Positions 58,101-64,000 of a stretch of DNA of 64,000 nt are shown here, piece by piece; positions within the stretch are counted from its first letter, which is position 1, and each line of letters opens with the position of its first letter. Location: NCBI GenBank assembly GCA_031272715.1, contig JAISTH010000009.1:1-64000 (forward strand), given 5' to 3'. The notes beneath the pieces are model-generated. The model did not search any database and had not been told where the DNA came from. It was given only the letters and a program-made list of their open reading frames with translations. The DNA comes from Desulfovibrio sp. (lineage in GTDB: Bacteria > Desulfobacterota > Desulfovibrionia > Desulfovibrionales > Desulfovibrionaceae). The translations under genes were made by a program, and so were the position numbers.

Positions 58101-61100
58101 TCACCGACTCCGCGACACCCGCCCCCTTCGCGGCCAGGGGCGATATCAGGGAGGCCGACGAGTTCCGTACGGAGGGATCGTAGTTGTAGAAGTGCGCCGT
58201 CCCTTCCCGCACATCGTCCAGAGGTTCCTCGCCGTTCACATTGAAAACGGCGAGCTTGTCCTCGTTGACTGCGGCGTAGGACGTCGCGTCCTCCGTGACG
58301 TCGGGCCCCCCGACTGCCGGCATCACGGGTGGCGTAGGGGGCGTGGGAGGAGTTGCGGGAGGCGTCGTCCCGACTGCCGAACTGCCTGTGCCGGACACGA
58401 GATTCGTGGTCGGCCCCACGAACTGGACATAGACGTCACCGTGCTGGTCCGAGTGCATATGCGTGTATTCGATGCCGTTGACCGTGACCAAGCCCCGGTC
58501 GTCCCATCCCGCGAAATCGACATCCCCCGTCTCGTCGGCACGCAGCAGGAGCTTCGCGCCGCTCGGCAGGGCGGCGATCAGTCCGGCAAGAACCGCGGGG
58601 TCCATCTGCTGCCCGGCATCGTCCACCATGTCCAGCAGCACGTTCTCGACGCCCGTGATCCTCCCCTCCTGAAGGGCGGTCTCGAGTCTATCGAGTCCGT
58701 CGGCGTTCCCGTCGAAGCGTGCGTACAAGAGGTCGTTGGTCGCCGCGCCGTCCAAGCTATAGTCGTCGGTCACCTGGGAAAGATCGCTCAGCATGGAAAG
58801 CTGGACGTCCGGGCCGTACATCTGGACCGAAATGCCCAGTTTCTGCGCCATGTCCGTGAGCCATGCAACCTTGGCCGGATCCGTCACGCCATGCAGGACG
58901 AGACCTTCACAGTCGATAGAGTCGAGCCGGCCATCAAGCCAGTCTCCATACCAAGTCTTGAAGGTTGCTGCATCCGGCGCACTAAGCACCAGCAGGTCGT
59001 GGCCTCCTCCGCCGTCAACGATGATCGAACCGCCTGACGGCATCCGCACAGCCCCTTCAACGTGAAGGATGTCGTTGCCATCGCCTGCGTACACGCCAAA
59101 ATTGCCATCGTCCACGGTGTCGATACCACCACGCAGGGAGATGAGATCATTGCCTTCGCCGGCTCTGATATCCAGTTGCGCATCGCCTTTTATTGTCACG
59201 GAGCCGTCGATGGCGATGACGTCGTTTCCTGTTGTAGTGTTGACATCCATATAGCCTTGATTGTCAAGCATAACGGGGCCATTTATCCCTATGTGGTCGT
59301 CACCACGGCCGCCATAGATCGAGAATTGCGACCGGTTCGAGCTGGTGTCGGAGGCGTCTCCGACGATGACAGCACCGTTCAGCTGTACCGTATTCCCGCC
59401 AATCGTCTGTGACCCGTAGTAATAAAACTCCGTGCCGATGGTGACGTGGCCACCGTTGATGGCTTCCACTGCGATACCTTGAAGCCCATCCGCATCCGGC
59501 GGCTGTGTGCAGTTAACGATTAACGTTATTGGTGACTGCAGCACTCCAGTTAGCGTTACTTCACCACCACTGGCGCGCAATCCTACTGCACGATTTTCAT
59601 CTGAGACATTTATCTGGACATTATTTGACTGTATGTTTGTACGAGCATAGTAATTTGCAGTGTAGGCATCAGAATTTATGCCTATGCTCTCGGTGTCACC
59701 GACAATTCCTATGCCACCGGTCACATCAATGGAAAGCTTATCGGCCATAAGTGTAAACTCAGCATGGCCTTTATAGCTGTTGTAGTCATGCCGCTGCATT
59801 ACTTCAATACCGGTATTGTAGCGTGCACCACCAACTGCAAGCCTCATGTCATTGATGGGGTCATGATAATAGTTAGATTTTGTAAAATTATAACTATAAT
59901 TTGGATCTGATGTGGGCACTGCCCCCATCATCATTCTCCCGCCGATTGCGGATATGCCTGCGGCACGATTCGCCTCTTGAACAACAGCGCCATCGTTCTC
60001 GACATGTGCCGAGATTTCAAAGACAGGGGAATTTACTCCTATCGTCAGATAAGGATAGTATATATCATAATCCATCGCATGTGAGCCATCGTACCGAATG
60101 CCGGCGACATCGGTCACACCACCGCCATTGCGCGCAGCGACATCAATCGTCGCCGATTCGCTTGCATCCAGAAAGAAGGAACCACTCTTCAGGGTATAGG
60201 AACCGCCTCCGCCCTCGATGCCGGCGATCCTGTTGTCGACCGCGCCGCCGAGGAACCCTGCGCGTCCCGTGATATTCACGCTCTCTGCGGTCAGACGCCC
60301 CGATGCGATGCCATAGATGTCCTTCGCCCCCTTGCCGTACCCCTCCCCGACATGCACCACGGAGAGATTCTCGCCATTGGCGTTCAGGGACAGCAGTATG
60401 GCGCCCTCGGCCTTCAGCGTCACGCCGCCAAGATCCTGGGACAGGGCGGAAAGGCGGTCCCCGGCATCCCCCCGGTGCTCGCCCCCTGCTTCGACGGCAA
60501 CGGTGATGTCCCCGCCCGACTCGATGTTGACATCCCCGAACCTCGCGGCGATCCCCGCCGCGGTTCCGTAGTAGTCGGCATCACCGAGATCGACACTGAC
60601 AGTGACGTCACCCGTCGTGAGGATGTTGACCTCGGACTGCCCATGCGCATTCAGGTTCGGATCCGAAGCATAGTCGGCGCCGGTCTTGTCCTTCTGGTAC
60701 ATCCCGAACAGGCTCCCGAAGTAGCTCTTCCCGTACCCCTTCGTCGGGAGCTTATCGAGGATGTCGCTCGCGCCGAAACCGTATCCGGAGAAGATGCCGT
60801 AGACACCCGCCGTCGCGAGATTGGCGCCTTCTATCTCGCTGGTCACCGAGACGTTCACCTCGTCGGCGTTCACTTGGACGTGCCCGTTCTCCGTGGCAGC
60901 AATGCCGGCATAGGCGTTGCCGGCGAAATCCTGCCGGGTGGAGTCCCCGACGATCCGGGTGTCAACGGCAACGGTCGAAGCGAAGACGACGGCTTCGGAC
61001 TTCTGCGTGACGTCATCCCAGTAGTAGCTGTACTGCTGTGACTGGGAGTTGCCGTGTTTGGCGCCATCGGCGCGGATGGCGGCCACCGTTGCCTCATGCG

Positions 61101-62640
61101 CCCCCACATCGACGCCGAATCCCGCCGCCGCGGCGCGGACCGAAACGTCCCGCCCGAAGATGTCCACCTTGCCGCCGTCCATGGCGTAGATCGTGCTCAC
61201 CCGGGTCTCGGCGCCGGTCCCGATCGGCGGCGTCCCCGCCCCGACAGAAAGGTTCAGATCCCCGCCCCTCACCGAGACAATGTTCCGGGCCGCCGCGCCA
61301 CTGGCGAGAAGCGTCGCCTGCAGGTCGACACCATGGTCCTCGACAGCATCAAGATAGGCCTTGTTCCATGCATATAGCGCACGCGGCTGCATGGGATCCG
61401 TGTGCACGAAACTGATGCCCGTGAGGGCGCCATCGTTGCTGATGGAGAGGGATCCGCCACCGGGACCGAACTCGACGTCCACGAGGGCGCCCTCCTTCCC
61501 CGGCTGCCCGTCGTCGATGGCGGCGAGAAAGGTGTCGGTCGCCTGAAGATGCAGGGGAAGACCCTGGGCATCGTAGTTCGGCGTCTCGATGTTGGCGTCT
61601 GCGGCGATTCCGCCGCCAAGGGCCTGGGAGCCGTCGAGATGCTGGGACGCAACGCCGGCCCAGGTCCCGATGTCCAGGGAGTTGTCGTCGGGGTCCGCCG
61701 TCTCCCAGTTCACGTCCCCGAGTTCGTAGCCCGCGGAGGCTGCAATGCGCAGGACGAAGGACTTTCCGTCCACGGTCACGACGAAGTCCTCCGCCAAGGG
61801 GGGAAGCCCCGCGGCGGGATCCTTCAGGGACACCTCGATCGTGCCCTTCTCCGCATTGTAGACGACGACGTAACGGCTGTTCTCGTCTCCCGCGACGTCC
61901 ACCGAGGACGGGGTCGCGGCATCGCCGTCCACCTCCTGCAGCGGGATGGCCACCTTGGGATCGTCCTCGCCGTTTGCCCCGAGCAGTGCCGCCCTCGCCG
62001 TGCGCAAGGCGCGGGGCTCCGGATCGGGTTCAGGCTCGGGTTCCGGGTCGGGTTCTGGCTCTGGTTCCGGATCGGGCGCAGGCTCGGGCTCCGGGTCGGG
62101 TTCCGGGTCGGGACCCGGCGGGGGCGGGGGAGGCGTGACCCCGGAGGAGGGGGTGTCGCCCGGCGTCGCGGAAGCGGACGCCACTGCAAGGGCGTCCTGT
62201 ACCTCCACGGATCCGTCAAGATCGGAGACGCCCATCGTTCCCTGGGCCTGGAACGCCGAGTAGCCCACCCCGTCAAGATGGTCCAGGCCATCCAGAAGAT
62301 CACTCGTGCCGTCCTCGCTGAATCGGCCGCTCCGCCATACGTTCATGGCCGCCGCGGCAGGGGACAGGTCGGGACCGAAGGACGCAAAGAAGTCCGCGCC
62401 GGCGATCAGCTGCCCGTCCACGACGAACTCCGGCATCTCGTCCTTCGAGTAGGCGCGATAGAAGTTCCTGAGTTCTATCCGCGCTCCGTCGTCGAAGGTG
62501 ATGACGAGGCTGTCGCTGTTCCGGGGACGGTCCAGCGTCACCTGCTGGGCGGAAAACAGGAACTCGAGCCGTGCGCCGGCTATGCTGGCAACGACATCGG
62601 TCTGACCCGATGCGGGGCGTGACAAAGTGATGGTTTGCAT
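55099..62640 (-). CDS. giant repetitive surface adhesin (2513 aa), RTX/hemagglutinin-like, with Pro-Asp/Glu linker
   Basis: N-terminal retention-type domain, DPEPEPEPDPEPEP spacer, long beta-rich repeats, degenerate RTX-like GDGDDKVRI/GAGDDLISL motifs. Confidence 0.8.
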   Translation of the reverse strand: MQTITLSRPASGQTDVVASIAGARLEFLFSAQQVTLDRPRNSDSLVITFDDGARIELRNFYRAYSKDEMPEFVVDGQLIAGADFFASFGPDLSPAAAAMNVWRSGRFSEDGTSDLLDGLDHLDGVGYSAFQAQGTMGVSDLDGSVEVQDALAVASASATPGDTPSSGVTPPPPPPGPDPEPDPEPEPAPDPEPEPEPDPEPEPEPDPEPRALRTARAALLGANGEDDPKVAIPLQEVDGDAATPSSVDVAGDENSRYVVVYNAEKGTIEVSLKDPAAGLPPLAEDFVVTVDGKSFVLRIAASAGYELGDVNWETADPDDNSLDIGTWAGVASQHLDGSQALGGGIAADANIETPNYDAQGLPLHLQATDTFLAAIDDGQPGKEGALVDVEFGPGGGSLSISNDGALTGISFVHTDPMQPRALYAWNKAYLDAVEDHGVDLQATLLASGAAARNIVSVRGGDLNLSVGAGTPPIGTGAETRVSTIYAMDGGKVDIFGRDVSVRAAAAGFGVDVGAHEATVAAIRADGAKHGNSQSQQYSYYWDDVTQKSEAVVFASTVAVDTRIVGDSTRQDFAGNAYAGIAATENGHVQVNADEVNVSVTSEIEGANLATAGVYGIFSGYGFGASDILDKLPTKGYGKSYFGSLFGMYQKDKTGADYASDPNLNAHGQSEVNILTTGDVTVSVDLGDADYYGTAAGIAARFGDVNIESGGDITVAVEAGGEHRGDAGDRLSALSQDLGGVTLKAEGAILLSLNANGENLSVVHVGEGYGKGAKDIYGIASGRLTAESVNITGRAGFLGGAVDNRIAGIEGGGGSYTLKSGSFFLDASESATIDVAARNGGGVTDVAGIRYDGSHAMDYDIYYPYLTIGVNSPVFEISAHVENDGAVVQEANRAAGISAIGGRMMMGAVPTSDPNYSYNFTKSNYYHDPINDMRLAVGGARYNTGIEVMQRHDYNSYKGHAEFTLMADKLSIDVTGGIGIVGDTESIGINSDAYTANYYARTNIQSNNVQINVSDENRAVGLRASGGEVTLTGVLQSPITLIVNCTQPPDADGLQGIAVEAINGGHVTIGTEFYYYGSQTIGGNTVQLNGAVIVGDASDTSSNRSQFSIYGGRGDDHIGINGPVMLDNQGYMDVNTTTGNDVIAIDGSVTIKGDAQLDIRAGEGNDLISLRGGIDTVDDGNFGVYAGDGNDILHVEGAVRMPSGGSIIVDGGGGHDLLVLSAPDAATFKTWYGDWLDGRLDSIDCEGLVLHGVTDPAKVAWLTDMAQKLGISVQMYGPDVQLSMLSDLSQVTDDYSLDGAATNDLLYARFDGNADGLDRLETALQEGRITGVENVLLDMVDDAGQQMDPAVLAGLIAALPSGAKLLLRADETGDVDFAGWDDRGLVTVNGIEYTHMHSDQHGDVYVQFVGPTTNLVSGTGSSAVGTTPPATPPTPPTPPVMPAVGGPDVTEDATSYAAVNEDKLAVFNVNGEEPLDDVREGTAHFYNYDPSVRNSSASLISPLAAKGAGVAESVSEAGKDVLLVAGNDAAPPMDPSADGVIVAGALAAQGAHVTVDGRTVSVTASAGGTDDPMRSVKVAGVAAMGADHSVGADGSLNLDNAVTSVFAKGDVAIGTNIKGDATRHAGTAHVGILATDRGRVDVTSQDGDILVDVVNGAQGDHLSTGGTYGIFAGQGVLEGENPSVKDFGGEYSSMQSYNDQLFGQVADDRAQGRQTRVSLAAGGNVIVDVDLGAMNVYGAAAAVKASFGDVDIMAGGDVALATRLAGEFRGSAGSPLSVISVDHGIVTASAGGDVRLSLDANGGNLVVADMAAEQVYGQGDVPMALLSGRNVMLEGRAGYDGTSFVNAVTGIGGRIDGAPQYGNDNEAHFIADASDTFSVDVAAKVGGGATSATGIAAEGRLIYSTSVMGTRLLVGVNHDAAVDISARVIGDPNAPLPDDSHATAIYAKDGSVSLVGYANGVVDTNSRAGNVRLAAEGARHNVGIEVRAGEGYTQRSVLVRADSLAVDVAGANAAGQTESIGVNAVGSSSGETRVHIDTDNLAMNVTDAHRSVGLRADGGYARVEVTNMQHVDANGVTHDPGPLTVNIVCTLSDPASQMRGIAIEAINGGNVSIHSGAHDDTVNLVGDVVLGMAQSEDMRNYGQTYGYAYINTGGGDDTVSITGNVTLGDNSYFSIDTGDGDDKVRITGDVSTSYGGVLDVNTGTGDDDVAITGDVSIGQYGSFLLDTSDGNDRIEFTGDLSVGYGAWFSVNAGAGDDLISLNGKVSGYWNTDEGRANPDGHKLDIRGGEGYDVLVLNAPDVDTFNEWYRPWLEDGGLGRLECERIDVKGVSSGDDGIQWLSKLAMDKGDNIVLRFHDAASNDEGSIGVLGDLAAAQGFLFDGLAGTDDELRVNMDGGGLSTGAAVDTLASLLDGTAPGASITGVERLVLDFSDGNQNDTISITDADLAKIFAAMNGTNAGAELHLRMDDGDNLKLESGWTAAGQTTSATGETVAVYSGSSGEQLYVHLVSDGNA
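62025..62120 (-). repeat. Pro-Asp/Glu (PEPD/PEPE) tandem low-complexity tract within the adhesin
   Basis: Hexamer-based cggattc/cgggttc repeats encoding PDPEPDPEPEPAPDPEPEPEPDPEPEPEPDPEP; ends approximate. Confidence 0.75.
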
Positions 62641-63011
62641 TTGATGCTCCTCGCTCGGCCGACGTCACGCGCGTGACGATGCCGATGGAATTCGGGCACA
62701 GGGCAGGCTTGAGCCCATCGCGTACTTGAGGAGGTTGGAAGCGACCGCTTCCGGCGAAGCGCAAGGTATCCGGGCGCACGTGCCGGGCCATCGGCCCGGC
62801 GGGCCAAGCCTCGCCTTCGGGTCCGGCGATGGGCGAAAACGCTTGCCACGCCGGATCGTGGAGAATCATCGGGGAAGTCCGGGGGCGACTTCCGCAACAT
62901 TTCGGCGGTCAGGATCTGTCCGGCTTTCATGTCCTTCCAAAGGGCAGATTCCGAAAGTGCGCCGTCATCCTTCCTGGAGGTGACGGCACCACGCCGCACG
63001 TTGCAATTCCT

Positions 63012-63040
63012 AATATAAGCACGCCCTAGGCGCTTGTCAA
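63012..63040 (-). promoter_or_regulatory. sigma70-type promoter for the adhesin operon
   Basis: Minus strand TTGACA-N17-TATATT (ttgacaagcgcctagggcgtgcttatatt). Confidence 0.65.
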
Positions 63041-63388
63041 CCTCTTCTGCGAAAATAATTTCATTTTTTTTGTACCTCGCTGCGAAACCCTTGCCACAGG
63101 CGGCCCAGACCGGAAAAAAACCTTCGCGGATGAGCATCTTCCGCGTTCAAAGCTTCGCGACCAGGTGCAAATGATGCGAACACGAAGCCTAGCAAGATGC
63201 ATGCCAATGTCTAGATTTCGATGGCAAGCCCCACTCTTGGCCGCCCGGATGGCCGATATCCCAGGAAGAATCTGCCGGGCGGCCGTGAGTCCATTTCTTG
63301 ACGCACCCTCCGGGAGGCAAGAATGTCATGTCTGGAAGAGGGCAGGAAGAGAGAGGAAGTGCCCTCCCCTCCCCTCTCCTCTCCCGCT

Positions 63389-64000
63389 TCAGGCGTCGAT
63401 TCCTCCGGGAAGGTCTCCGCAGGCCCTGGCGCACGCCGCGACATACCTTCTGTCCGCAGGGGGGACGTCCCACCCCAACTCGGACGGATCGGCGAAGGCG
63501 AGAGGCGGCACCGTCCCCGGCCCGACGCCGCCGACCCTGCTCACCGCTTCGGCGACCGTCCGCTCGGAGGGCCACCTCGCTCCATCGGAGCCATACCCCA
63601 CGGGACGCACGAGCAGCCTTGCCCCCGGATGCGCGCAAACAAGCCCCACCGTCGCCGCGAAATCCTCCCCTTCAGCGTTCTCCGCCATCGGCACCGCGAG
63701 GCTGACTTGGGTCCCCTCCCCGATCCCAAGCAACTTCCCCAGCAACCGTGCCCCCGTCCCCTCAGTCAACAGGTGCGCCCGGCACCCCCCGCGGACGATC
63801 CTGTCCACGAGTTCGTGGAAATGTCCCTCCTGGTCGGCCGGGCAACGCGACGGGAAGAGCCCCCCGACCGTCCCCCCGTCCGCCACCTCGTCCGCGACGC
63901 ACCCCTCGAGTCCGTATCCGCTCAGGACATAGGCGAGAATGGGGACCACCCCCTGACGCACCGTCATGCCGTCGAAAAACACGGGGAAGCGGATCCCCGC
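63389..64000 (-). CDS. unknown protein, probably truncated by the window edge
   Basis: Reading frame remains open to 64000 (GIRFPVFFDGMTVRQGVVPIL...); 63982 is only an internal GTG. Confidence 0.45.
   Translation of the reverse strand, partial: AGIRFPVFFDGMTVRQGVVPILAYVLSGYGLEGCVADEVADGGTVGGLFPSRCPADQEGHFHELVDRIVRGGCRAHLLTEGTGARLLGKLLGIGEGTQVSLAVPMAENAEGEDFAATVGLVCAHPGARLLVRPVGYGSDGARWPSERTVAEAVSRVGGVGPGTVPPLAFADPSELGWDVPPADRRYVAACARACGDLPGGIDA

Noticed and set aside
62025-62120. Separate Gly/Ser-rich ORF on + strand (GSGSGSGSG, 61946..62263)
   Set aside because: Antisense reading of the adhesin PEPD/PEPE linker
55099-62640. Canonical RTX toxin with adjacent type I secretion genes
   Set aside because: No clean GGXGXDXUX nonapeptide array and no ABC/MFP/OMP secretion genes in the window
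1-64000. rRNA or tRNA genes
   Set aside because: No recognisable rRNA signature or tRNA cloverleaf/CCA end found by eye; tRNAscan-SE was not available

Overview
High-GC window of Desulfovibrio-like character (inferred from gene content), almost fully coding, with one AT-rich island at about 39.3-43.6 kb. From left to right: (1) A housekeeping/exported-protein block: divergent carbamoyltransferase-like protein, HD-domain protein, Ddl, CobU, cupin, CMD-family protein and a glycosyltransferase-like protein. (2) A minus-strand set matching pieces of the nitrilase-associated Nit1C cluster. It has a MSMEG_0572/Sll0783-like protein, an amidohydrolase where the nitrilase would be expected, and a radical-SAM/GNAT fusion. 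A sigma54 activator lies nearby. (3) A minus-strand operon of about 12 kb joining the FdrA/YlbE/YlbF/ArcC (oxamate/oxalurate carbamoyltransferase type) genes to a GlcD/GlcF-like oxidase, an AIR-synthase-related protein (the Sll0787 member of Nit1C), a putative methyltransferase and a NitT/TauT-type ABC transporter. It is preceded by a textbook sigma54 promoter. (4) A sigma54 activator, a PEP-utilising-domain protein and a TauE-type exporter with its own sigma54-like promoter. (5) An AT-rich island with an Rpn-family nuclease carrying 12-bp (4-aa) tandem repeats and an internal SD+ATG. It is followed by at least four extra C-terminal-only copies, some decayed, which I read as an RpnL/RpnS toxin-antitoxin locus with a satellite array. 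(6) pgi and a histidine kinase. (7) A probable operon of about 15 kb with a 2513-aa repetitive adhesin whose stop overlaps an ACP gene, followed by two more ACPs, an AMP-ligase, an SDR, two KAS-III-like proteins, a DegT-GNAT fusion and a protein with an IscB/RRXRR (PLMP)-like motif. No rRNA, tRNA, CRISPR array or intact transposon was recognised. All family assignments come from reading the translations; no database search was run.
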